18,459 bases of DNA, taken from an uncultured Burkholderiales bacterium. GTDB taxonomy: Bacteria > Pseudomonadota > Gammaproteobacteria > Burkholderiales > Burkholderiaceae. The position numbers and the translations under genes were made by a program. The stretch covers positions 1-18,459 of the forward strand of contig CALBEV010000117.1 of assembly GCA_937891045.1 (NCBI GenBank), read 5' to 3'. Of the stretch, positions 6,636 through 13,962 are shown piece after piece (the stretch's first letter is position 1; every line of letters begins with the position of its first letter). The notes below the pieces were generated by a model. It saw nothing but the letters and a program-made list of their open reading frames with translations. It had not been told where the DNA came from and did no database searches.

Positions 6636-8738
6636 TTAATTGAAAGTTTTGCCGTCAGCGACCAAACGGGCCAACAAAGGCGCGGGTTGCCAGAATTGAG
6701 CGTCATCATGCGGGTTTTGCGCATAGCGTTTCATGGCTTGGATGACGTTGAACAAACCGAATTGATCGGCATACAGCATGGGGCCGCCACGGTAGATGGG
6801 GAAGCCATAGCCGGTGATGTAGACCATGTCGATGTCGCTGGCCCGGGCTGCAATGCCCTCTTCCAAAATGTAGGCGGCTTCATTCACCAAGGCGAACACC
6901 AAGCGTTGCTCGATTTCGTCGTCGCTGATCTTGCGGGCGGTGATACCAAGCGAAGTGCGGTGCTTGGCGATCATGTCTTCCACATCTTTGTTGGGAATGG
7001 CGTCGCGCTTGCCCGCCACATAGTCGTACCAGCCCTTGCCCACTTTTTGGCCAAAGCGCCCTTGTTCGCACAACAAGTCGGCGGTTTTGCTGTACTTCAT
7101 GTTGGGCTTTTCCACATAGCGGCGCTTGCGGATGGCCCAGCCAATGTCGTTGCCCGCCAAGTCGCCCATGCGAAACGGGCCCATGGCGAAACCGAATTTC
7201 TCAACCGCTTTGTCCACTTGTTGAGGCGTGCAACCTTCCTCGATCAGGAAGCCTGCTTGACGGCTGTATTGCTCGATCATGCGGTTGCCAATGAAGCCAT
7301 CGCACACGCCTGAGACCACAGCGGTTTTCTTGATTTTCTTGGCCACGTCCATGACGGTGGCCATGATGTCTTTGCTGGTATCAGCACCGCGCACAACCTC
7401 CAGCAGTTTCATCACGTTGGCAGGGCTGAAGAAGTGCAGGCCCACAACGTCTTGGGGGCGCTTGGTGAAATGGGCGATGGCGTTCACATCCAGGGTGGAG
7501 GTGTTGGACGCCAAGATGGCACCGGGCTTCATCACCTCGTCGAGTTTGTTGAAGACCTGTTCCTTGACCCCAATTTCCTCGAACACGGCTTCAATCACCA
7601 AATCGGCATCGGCCAAGTCTGCGTAGTTCAAGGTGCTGGACAACAAGGCCATGCGTTGCTGGAATTTGTCTTCCTTCAACTTGCCTTTTTTCACCTGGGC
7701 TTGGTAGTTCTTCTCGATGATGGCAATGCCTTTGTCCAAGGCTTCTTGCTTCATCTCCAAAATTTTCACCGGGATACCGGCATTCAGGAAGTTCATGCTG
7801 ATGCCGCCACCCATGGTGCCCGCACCAATCACGGCCACGCTCTTGATCTCGCGTTTGGGCGTGTCGGCCGGCACATCGTCGATTTTTGAGGCCGCACGTT
7901 GGGCCATGAACAAATGGCGCAAAGCGCGGGACTCTGGGGTCCACATCAGGTTGATGAAGATTTCGCGCTCGGCTGTCATGCCATCGTCGAATTTCATTTT
8001 GGTGGCGTTTTGCACCGCTTCAATGCATTTCAAAGGCGCAGGGTATTTGCCCTTGGTCATGCCGTTGACCATGTTGGTGCTGAATTTGAAGAAGGCGTCT
8101 GAATTCGGGTGTTTGCAAGGCAGGTCGCGCACACGCGGCAACGGACTGGTGCCCACCACGCCTTTGGCAAAGACCATGGCTTCTTCCAGCAACTTGCCAG
8201 CGGAAGACGCCATTTCGTCAAACAATTTTTGGCCCGGCAACATGGCCAGCATCTCGCTTTGAATCGCTTCGCCGCTGACGATCATGTTGAGGGCGGCTTC
8301 GACGCCAATGACGCGGGGCAGGCGTTGGGTGCCGCCCGCACCAGGCACCAAGCCCAGCTTGACCTCGGGCAAGGCCACCGAGCAACCAGGGGCGGCCACG
8401 CGGTAATGGCAACCCAGCGCCAACTCGAGACCGCCGCCCATGACCACCGTGTGGACCGCCGCCACGGTGGGCTTGGGACAGTTTTCCAGCGCCGTGATCA
8501 GGTTGAGCAAATTCGGCTCTTGCAGGGCTTTGGGTGAACCGAATTCTTTGATGTCAGCGCCGCCCGAAAAGGCTTTGCCTGCGCCGGTGACCACGATGGC
8601 TTTGACCGCGTCATTGGCCACCGCTTGGTCCAGTCCCTGCATGAAGGCTTGGCGCGTGGCCAAACCCAAGCCATTGACCGGCGGATTGTTCAAGGTGATC
8701 ACGGCGATGTCGCCGTGAACTGCGTAATCAGCACTCAT
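6636..8738 (-). CDS. Bifunctional enoyl-CoA hydratase / 3-hydroxyacyl-CoA dehydrogenase (FadB/FadJ-like)
   Basis: A 700-residue fusion carrying out the two middle steps of beta-oxidation. Residues 1-190 are a crotonase domain: oxyanion loop SGGADIKEF (58-66), catalytic Glu105 in MGGGLELALG and Glu125 in PEVKLGLVPGAGG. Residues 298-475 are the NAD-binding dehydrogenase domain, with GAGTMG (305-310), catalytic His435 and Glu447 in HFFSPANVMKLLE. GFIGNR (481-486) opens the helical C-terminal domains. Domain order and length match the FadB/FadJ/peroxisomal multifunctional enzyme type. The start at 8738 has AAGGAACC upstream. It follows livF by 62 bases containing a large palindrome, so it may be separately controlled. 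It acts with the adjacent thiolase and the downstream acyl-CoA dehydrogenase. Confidence 0.95.
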   Translation of the reverse strand: MSADYAVHGDIAVITLNNPPVNGLGLATRQAFMQGLDQAVANDAVKAIVVTGAGKAFSGGADIKEFGSPKALQEPNLLNLITALENCPKPTVAAVHTVVMGGGLELALGCHYRVAAPGCSVALPEVKLGLVPGAGGTQRLPRVIGVEAALNMIVSGEAIQSEMLAMLPGQKLFDEMASSAGKLLEEAMVFAKGVVGTSPLPRVRDLPCKHPNSDAFFKFSTNMVNGMTKGKYPAPLKCIEAVQNATKMKFDDGMTAEREIFINLMWTPESRALRHLFMAQRAASKIDDVPADTPKREIKSVAVIGAGTMGGGISMNFLNAGIPVKILEMKQEALDKGIAIIEKNYQAQVKKGKLKEDKFQQRMALLSSTLNYADLADADLVIEAVFEEIGVKEQVFNKLDEVMKPGAILASNTSTLDVNAIAHFTKRPQDVVGLHFFSPANVMKLLEVVRGADTSKDIMATVMDVAKKIKKTAVVSGVCDGFIGNRMIEQYSRQAGFLIEEGCTPQQVDKAVEKFGFAMGPFRMGDLAGNDIGWAIRKRRYVEKPNMKYSKTADLLCEQGRFGQKVGKGWYDYVAGKRDAIPNKDVEDMIAKHRTSLGITARKISDDEIEQRLVFALVNEAAYILEEGIAARASDIDMVYITGYGFPIYRGGPMLYADQFGLFNVIQAMKRYAQNPHDDAQFWQPAPLLARLVADGKTFN

Positions 8739-8774
8739 AGGGGTTCCTTGTCAGAAGCGTTGTTGCGTGGGGAA

Positions 8775-8806
8775 GTGTAAAAAAGAACGACCGTTCTATT
8801 TTACAC
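8775..8806. promoter_or_regulatory. 32-bp inverted repeat before the fadB-like gene, probable TetR-type operator
   Basis: The outer arms GTGTAAAA and TTTTACAC (8775-8782, 8799-8806) and the inner arms AGAACG and CGTTCT (8784-8789, 8792-8797) give 14 of 16 paired positions. The inner AGAACGACCGTTCT resembles operators of TetR-family regulators of fatty-acid catabolism in betaproteobacteria (family knowledge; no regulator gene is in the window). The repeat includes the TAA of livF and lies about 37 bases before the fadB-like start codon. On the minus-strand RNA the inner hairpin is followed by a run of Us, so a weak terminator or attenuator is an alternative or additional role. Confidence 0.6.
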
Positions 8807-9496
8807 CTCAAGCCATTCTTGCCGAACCGACGCGTTTTCACGCAGCTCGGCTGGGGTGCCATCGAACACGATGCTGCCGTGGCCCATGACCAAGGCGCGG
8901 TCGGAGATGTTCATGGCGATGGTGAGTTTTTGCTCAATCAGCACCACGGATACGCCTCGGTTGCGCAACTCGCGCAGAAAGTCACCCACCAAGGCGACGA
9001 TCTTGGGTGCCAAACCTTCGGTGGGTTCGTCGATGATGACCAGATCGGGGTCGCCCATGAGGGTGCGACACAGGGTGAGCATTTGTTGCTCTCCACCTGA
9101 CAAGACCCCTGCTTCGGTGTGCTGGCGTTCGCGCAGTCGGGGAAACAAGTTGTACATGTCCTCAAAGTTCCAGCGCCCGGTGGGTTTGTCCCCTTTGAGG
9201 CCGAGCAACAGGTTTTGCTGCACTGTGAGTTTGGGGAAGATGTCGCGGTTTTCAGGCACGTAGCCCAAACCCATGTGGGCGATGTCAAAGGGCTTGCGAT
9301 TGAGCAAGCTCTGGCCTTTGAACTGCATATCGCCGTGGCATTGCACCAATCCCATGATGGCTTTGGCGGTGGTGGATCGGCCCGAGCCATTGCGACCCAA
9401 CAGCGCCACGATTTCACCCTGCCCGACGCTGAAATTCACGCCTTGCAACACATGGCTTTTGCCGTAATACGCATGAAGGTCTTGGATGTGCAGCAT
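8801..9496 (-). CDS. livF: ABC importer ATP-binding protein, LivF type, with unusual Walker A
   Basis: A 231-residue ATPase of a HAAT-family importer. The order is Walker A GRNGSGRS (34-41), Q-loop region PENRDIFP (81-88), signature LSGGEQQ (132-138), Walker B VIIDEP (153-158) with catalytic Glu157, and IEQ (187-189) where most ABC proteins have a switch His. Gln there is normal for LivF. The Walker A lysine is replaced by Arg40 (codon CGA), which is not normal. The ATG at 9496 is one base after the livG stop (TGACATG), so an upstream in-frame start inside livG is rejected. The symbol refers to family type; the cargo is likely a carboxylate rather than leucine, judging by its neighbours. Confidence 0.92.
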   Translation of the reverse strand: MLHIQDLHAYYGKSHVLQGVNFSVGQGEIVALLGRNGSGRSTTAKAIMGLVQCHGDMQFKGQSLLNRKPFDIAHMGLGYVPENRDIFPKLTVQQNLLLGLKGDKPTGRWNFEDMYNLFPRLRERQHTEAGVLSGGEQQMLTLCRTLMGDPDLVIIDEPTEGLAPKIVALVGDFLRELRNRGVSVVLIEQKLTIAMNISDRALVMGHGSIVFDGTPAELRENASVRQEWLEV

Positions 9497-9497
9497 G

Positions 9498-10262
9498 TCA
9501 GTGGCCTTGTTCTTCCATGCTGCCCAAATAGGCCTCTTGCACCCGCGCATTGGCGCGGATCTTGTCGGGGGTGTCGTAGGCAATGATTTCGCCATACACC
9601 AGCACGGCGATTTTGTCGGCCAAACCAAACACCACGCCCATGTCGTGCTCCACCGTGAGCAGGGTTTTGCCCAGGGTGACGTCCTTGATGAGTTCGATGA
9701 AGCGCTCGGTTTCGCTGTTGCTCATACCGGCCGTCGGTTCATCCAGCAACACCACGTTCGCGCCACCAGCCATGGTGATGCCAATTTCCAAAGCACGCTG
9801 CTCTGCATAGGTCAGGTTCATGGCCAAGACCTCGCTTTTGGCCTGCAAATGAATGCGTTCCATCCATTCATGAGCCAAGGCATTGGCGTCTTTCAGGTTG
9901 CCCAAGAAAGACCAAAAACTGTAGCGGTGACCCAGGCCCCACAAGACTGCGCAGCGCAAGTTTTCAAACACGCTGAGCTTGGGGAAGATGTTGGTGATTT
10001 GGAAACTGCGCGACAAGCCCAGCCGGTTGATCTCGAAGGGTTTGCAACCGTCAATGCGTTGCTGGTTCAGATAAATCTGCCCACTGGTCGGGGCAAAACG
10101 TCCGCTGATCAAGTTGAACAAGGTGGACTTGCCTGCCCCATTCGGGCCAATGATGGCCACGCGTTCGCCGCTGAAAACTTCCAAGTCCACACCGCGAATG
10201 ATCTCTGTGTTGCCAAATTTTTTCGCAACTGCTTGCAAACGCAATGAAACAGAATCGGTCAT
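9498..10262 (-). CDS. livG: ABC importer ATP-binding protein, LivG type, with unusual signature motif
   Basis: A 254-residue ATPase, partner of LivF. Walker A is canonical, GPNGAGKS (39-46), with Lys45. The extended region after Q88 (SFQITNIFP) is typical of LivG. Walker B is VLLDEP (171-176) with Glu175, and the switch His205 is in VEHDMG. The ABC signature reads LTYAEQR (150-156) where LivG proteins normally have L-x-Y-G-x-QR, so the conserved Gly is Ala153. The ATG at 10262 overlaps the livM stop as ATGA, which indicates translational coupling and decides the start over a longer in-frame ORF. The motif deviation pairs with that of LivF (see findings). Confidence 0.92.
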   Translation of the reverse strand: MTDSVSLRLQAVAKKFGNTEIIRGVDLEVFSGERVAIIGPNGAGKSTLFNLISGRFAPTSGQIYLNQQRIDGCKPFEINRLGLSRSFQITNIFPKLSVFENLRCAVLWGLGHRYSFWSFLGNLKDANALAHEWMERIHLQAKSEVLAMNLTYAEQRALEIGITMAGGANVVLLDEPTAGMSNSETERFIELIKDVTLGKTLLTVEHDMGVVFGLADKIAVLVYGEIIAYDTPDKIRANARVQEAYLGSMEEQGH

Positions 10263-11539
10263 GACTTCTCCTGCTTTGCTTGCGCGTTGATTTCGGATTG
10301 AATATCCGCCCAGATCGGCATGAAGCGTTGACGCAACCACTCAAACCCAGCCAATCCCACCAAGGCGATGGCCAATGACGCCAGCCAAGTGCTTGGTGAT
10401 TGGGCATTGAGTATCAAACCGGCAAATGGCAGATCAGGTCCCAAAGAGGCATTGAGTTGCTGGTGGTAAATCATTTCAACCAAGGCACCGGCACCTGCCA
10501 GCATCAGCAAACAAGTGAAAGCCATGCCCACATAGATGGGCACCAAGCGTCGCAGCGCACCAACCTGAATCACCCGCACATTGGCCATGATCAAACCGGC
10601 CAAACCGCCGGGCGCATAAATCACCATGAACAAGAACACCAAGCCCAAATACAACAGCCAAGCTTTGGTGATCTCTGAAAGCAACACAAAGGCCAAGACC
10701 ATCAAAATGCCGCCAATGATGGGGCCAAAAAAGAAAGTCGCACCGCCCAAGAATGTGAACAACAAATAAGCACCCGAGCGAGCGGGCCCCACCACTTCGG
10801 CAGTGACAATTTCAAAATTCAAGGCACCCAATCCTCCCGCAATGCCAGCAAAAAAACCGGCGATGATGAAAGCACGGTAGCGCACTTGCTGTGTGTTGTA
10901 GCCAATGAACTCGACCCGCTCTAGGTTGTCGCGCACCGCATTCAAGATCCGTCCCAACGGTGTTTGAGTGAAGGCATAGAGCAACCCAACCGAGACAAAT
11001 GTGTAGATGGCGATCAGGTAATAGACCTGTCTTTGCGGACCAAATGTGATGCCCCAAAAAGCTTGGCCCACGACACGGTTGCCAGACACACCGGCCTCGC
11101 CACCAAAAAACTCCGAGAACATGAGCGACATGGCAAACACCAACTCGGCCATGCCCAAGGTGATCATGGAAAAAGCGGTGCCGGACTTGCGCGTGGTGAC
11201 ATAGCCGAGCAAAACCGCAAAGCCCAAACCGGCCACGCCCCCCACCAAGGGCAACAAGACGACAGGAATGTAGAGGTTGCCGTTGCTAACCGCATTCAGC
11301 GCATGGATCGTGAGGTAACTGCCCAAGCCGGTGTAAACAGCATGGCCAAAACTCAGCATGCCCCCTTGACCCAACAAGATGTTGTAAGACAGGCAAGCAA
11401 TGATGGCGATGCCCATTTGAGACAGCATCGTCATCGACAGGTTGCTGGTGAACACCCAAGGAGCGACCAACAACACCAAGGCAAAGCCCAGCCAGATGGT
11501 GTAGTTTGCGGTGCTGGAGAGGTGCTGATGTCGCATCAT
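10259..11539 (-). CDS. livM: ABC importer permease, LivM type, with C-terminal extension
   Basis: A 426-residue inner-membrane permease. The family motif GQGGMLSFGHAVYTGLG is at 57-73, and the cytoplasmic coupling loop TPLGRILNAVRDN is at 193-205. YAPGGLAGLI (308-317) is where many LivM proteins nearly end. About 110 more residues follow, with two further hydrophobic segments (about 333-356 and 384-400) and a charged tail (QAKQEKS). Start: ATG at 11539 overlaps the livH stop as ATGA; an adjacent second ATG follows immediately, so the exact first Met is ambiguous by one residue. It forms the transmembrane channel with LivH and is energised by LivG and LivF. Confidence 0.92.
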   Translation of the reverse strand: MMRHQHLSSTANYTIWLGFALVLLVAPWVFTSNLSMTMLSQMGIAIIACLSYNILLGQGGMLSFGHAVYTGLGSYLTIHALNAVSNGNLYIPVVLLPLVGGVAGLGFAVLLGYVTTRKSGTAFSMITLGMAELVFAMSLMFSEFFGGEAGVSGNRVVGQAFWGITFGPQRQVYYLIAIYTFVSVGLLYAFTQTPLGRILNAVRDNLERVEFIGYNTQQVRYRAFIIAGFFAGIAGGLGALNFEIVTAEVVGPARSGAYLLFTFLGGATFFFGPIIGGILMVLAFVLLSEITKAWLLYLGLVFLFMVIYAPGGLAGLIMANVRVIQVGALRRLVPIYVGMAFTCLLMLAGAGALVEMIYHQQLNASLGPDLPFAGLILNAQSPSTWLASLAIALVGLAGFEWLRQRFMPIWADIQSEINAQAKQEKS

Positions 11540-12564
11540 GTTTCACGCTTTCCAAGCAAGCCCCGCGGGCGAAAAATCAAGATCAAGACCAAAAACAAAT
11601 ACGGCAAGATGGGCGCGGCTTGGGACACCGTCAACTTGGCGAAAGAATTGTTTTGCAGGCCTGCAATGCTGGCGACGCCCAAGTCGCTTAGCAATTGCAA
11701 AACGGAATAATCAATGGCCACGGCAAAAGTCTGAATGATGCCAATCAGCAAGGAAGCCAAAAAAGCGCCGCTGAGGGAGCCCATGCCACCGACCACCACC
11801 ACCACAAAAACCACCGAGCCGACTGTGGCCGCCATGGCGGGTTCGGTGATGAAGGTGAAGCCGCCAATCACACCTGCCAAAGCAGCCAGACCGGTCCCCA
11901 TGGCAAACACCATCATGAAAATACGCGGCACGTTGTGGCCCAGCGTTTCGACAGTTTCGGGATGGGTGAGTGCGGCTTGAATCACCAACCCCGCCCTTGT
12001 GCGGGTGAGCACCCACCAAAGACTCACCACCATGGCAATCGCGGTGACCATGATGAAGGCTCGGGTGGCTGGGAATGGGGTGCAAATCACGCGCACTGCC
12101 TCTGCCGACTGGCAAGCCGCACCGGCGGCACCAGCGACCAATGACAAACCTTGCTCGGCATGGTTGATCAAGGTGAAGACCGGGCCTTGCAATTCACTTG
12201 GAGGATTGAATTCAACAGCCACCCGGCCCCAAATCAACTGCACCAACTCCAACACAATGTAGGACAAACCAAAGGTGACCAGCAGTTCCGACACATGGCC
12301 GTATTTGTGTACCTTGCGCAGCACCTGGCTTTCAAACAAAGCACCGGCTGCGCCAGTGAGGATGGGGGCCAATAGCAAAGCAGGCCAAAAGCCGATGACG
12401 CCTGCCAGGGTGTAGGCCAAATAAGCACCCAGCATGTAGAAACTGGCGTGTGCAAAGTTCAACACGCCCATCATGCTGAAGATCAGCGTCAGGCCCGAGC
12501 TGAGCATGAACAGCAGCAGGCCATAGCTCAGGCCATTGAGCATGGAGATCAGAAAAAACTCCAT
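11536..12564 (-). CDS. livH: ABC importer permease, LivH type
   Basis: A 342-residue polytopic permease. The LivH hallmark GVLNFAHASFYMLGAY is at 33-48, VVGGMGSLSGAFLAS is at 257-271, and the usual C-terminal FRPRGLLG is at 331-338. It is about 40 residues longer than typical LivH. The extra length lies in two inserts: about 137-165, with Cys151 and Cys161, probably in an extracytoplasmic loop, and about 285-312, before the last hydrophobic segment. It starts 64 bases after the binding-protein stop with only a weak SD (CAGG). That gap shows no strong terminator hairpin. The gene overlaps livM by ATGA. Confidence 0.92.
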   Translation of the reverse strand: MEFFLISMLNGLSYGLLLFMLSSGLTLIFSMMGVLNFAHASFYMLGAYLAYTLAGVIGFWPALLLAPILTGAAGALFESQVLRKVHKYGHVSELLVTFGLSYIVLELVQLIWGRVAVEFNPPSELQGPVFTLINHAEQGLSLVAGAAGAACQSAEAVRVICTPFPATRAFIMVTAIAMVVSLWWVLTRTRAGLVIQAALTHPETVETLGHNVPRIFMMVFAMGTGLAALAGVIGGFTFITEPAMAATVGSVVFVVVVVGGMGSLSGAFLASLLIGIIQTFAVAIDYSVLQLLSDLGVASIAGLQNNSFAKLTVSQAAPILPYLFLVLILIFRPRGLLGKRET

Positions 12565-12628
12565 GTCAGCCTGTTACTTGAATTCTGTGCAAGGCTGCAT
12601 CCATTCCCACCAACAGCATCTTCACGGC

Positions 12629-13858
12629 TCAGGGCATTTTCATTTGGCAACTGGTGGGCGTGCTGGACACGTAAGGCTCGAAAGTTTTGACAAGTGCCAA
12701 AGTCATGCCCGTGTTTTCAGCGCTGTAGGGGAATTTTTTATCCGCTTTTTGCCAGACGGTGACAAACAGTGTTTGTTGCAACTGGTGGTCGAGTTTGCGC
12801 ATCTCCATGTCGCCATTGAAACCTTTGAATTTCATGCCATGCATGGCGGCGGCCACCTTGACCGGATCGGTGGATTTGGTTTGGGCCATGGCTTGCGTCA
12901 GCACATCAAAGATGCTGACCATTGAGCCGGTGTAGAGATCGTCGTTGTGTTTGGCTTTGAAGCCTGCCATGTGCTTGCCCATGACACCGCCCATGTTGTA
13001 GTGTGCATAAGCCACTTGATAGACCCGTCCTGCGGCGTTTTGACCCAGCGCAGTGGGCGTGCCTGTGACACCGGTGTAATAGGTGAAGAACTTGCCGTTG
13101 TAGCCACCTTCGTTGGCCGCTTTGACCAACAAAGCCAGGTCTGAGCCCCAGTTGCCGGTGATGACCGAGTCGGCACCAGAGGCTTTGATTTTGGCAATGT
13201 AGGGTGCGAAGTCGCGCACTTGGGCCAAAGGATGCAGGTCTTCGCCCACGATTTGGATGTCCGGGCGCTTGCGTGCCAAGTTTTCCTTGGCGTACTTGAC
13301 CACTTGTTGGCCGTGCGAATAATTTTGGTTGAGCAAATAAATTTTCTTGACCGAGGGTTGCTCTTTGATGAAGGTGGTCATGGCTTCCATTTTCATGGAG
13401 GTATCTGCATCAAAGCGGAAATGCCAGTAACTGCATTTGCTGTTGGTGAAATCAGGGTCCACCGCCGAGTGGTTCAAGAAAATAATTTCTTTGCCCGGAT
13501 TGCGCTCGTTGTGCTTGTTCACCGCGTCAAGCAAGGCACCGGCCACCGAAGAGCCATTGCCTTGCGTGATGTAGCGCACCCCTTGGTCGATCGCAGACTT
13601 GAGCAGGTTCAGACTTTCGGCTGGGCTGAGCTTGTTGTCCAAGCCCAAAATTTCAAATTTCACACCAGCCACATTGTTTTTGTTGTATTCCTCGGCCAGG
13701 TACTGCAGTGTTTTGAGCTGATTGGAGCCGACAGGCGCCATCAGGCCGGAGAGTGGATCGATCCATGCAATTTTGACGGTTTCGCCTTTTTGAGCCCAAG
13801 CATTGACCGAGCTCAACAGACCCCATGCCAACAACCAACCGAATTTGCCAAAGCGCAT
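12629..13858 (-). CDS. Periplasmic substrate-binding protein of the HAAT ABC importer (LivK-like)
   Basis: A 409-residue type I periplasmic binding protein. A signal peptide covers residues 1-22 (MRFGKFGWLLAWG, cleavage after AWA). The mature protein opens VKIAWIDPLSGLMAPVG, the classic first strand and ligand loop of this fold. Later features are TQGNGSSVAGA, the hinge-side YLLNQNYSHGQ, and FTYYTGVTGTP. The ATG at 13858 is chosen because AGGAG lies 9 bases upstream; a longer TTG-initiated form would spoil the signal peptide. The family binds amino acids, amides, aromatic acids and other carboxylates. Because a CoA ligase gene precedes it and beta-oxidation genes follow, its ligand is probably a fatty, branched or cyclic carboxylic acid. 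That is inference. Confidence 0.9.
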   Translation of the reverse strand: MRFGKFGWLLAWGLLSSVNAWAQKGETVKIAWIDPLSGLMAPVGSNQLKTLQYLAEEYNKNNVAGVKFEILGLDNKLSPAESLNLLKSAIDQGVRYITQGNGSSVAGALLDAVNKHNERNPGKEIIFLNHSAVDPDFTNSKCSYWHFRFDADTSMKMEAMTTFIKEQPSVKKIYLLNQNYSHGQQVVKYAKENLARKRPDIQIVGEDLHPLAQVRDFAPYIAKIKASGADSVITGNWGSDLALLVKAANEGGYNGKFFTYYTGVTGTPTALGQNAAGRVYQVAYAHYNMGGVMGKHMAGFKAKHNDDLYTGSMVSIFDVLTQAMAQTKSTDPVKVAAAMHGMKFKGFNGDMEMRKLDHQLQQTLFVTVWQKADKKFPYSAENTGMTLALVKTFEPYVSSTPTSCQMKMP

Positions 13859-13913
13859 GCTTTTCTCCTCATTCAAAGACTTCAGAGCCTAACTTCAATT
13901 GATGGACCGACCG

Positions 13914-13931
13914 GCTAGGGAATCCCCTAGC
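13914..13931. other. Stem-loop between the CoA ligase and binding-protein genes
   Basis: GCTAGGG (13914-13920) and CCCTAGC (13925-13931) form a perfect 7-bp stem with an AATC loop, inside the 104-base gap between the ligase stop and the binding-protein start. No U-run follows on the minus-strand transcript. It may be an mRNA processing or stabilising hairpin that allows high expression of the binding protein relative to the ligase, or an operator. No clear promoter was found in the rest of the gap. Confidence 0.45.
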
Positions 13932-13962
13932 AAGGCCGATCTTGTGAAAAGAGCCAGCCTGC

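Noticed and set aside
11536..12564. Frameshift in livH suggested by its unusual inserts
   Set aside because: The frame is continuous and the family motifs before, between and after the inserts are in register, so they are genuine insertions.
13904..13914. CCGACCGG as a possible TetR operator before the binding-protein gene
   Set aside because: The arms are only 3 bases and do not extend; expected by chance at this GC.
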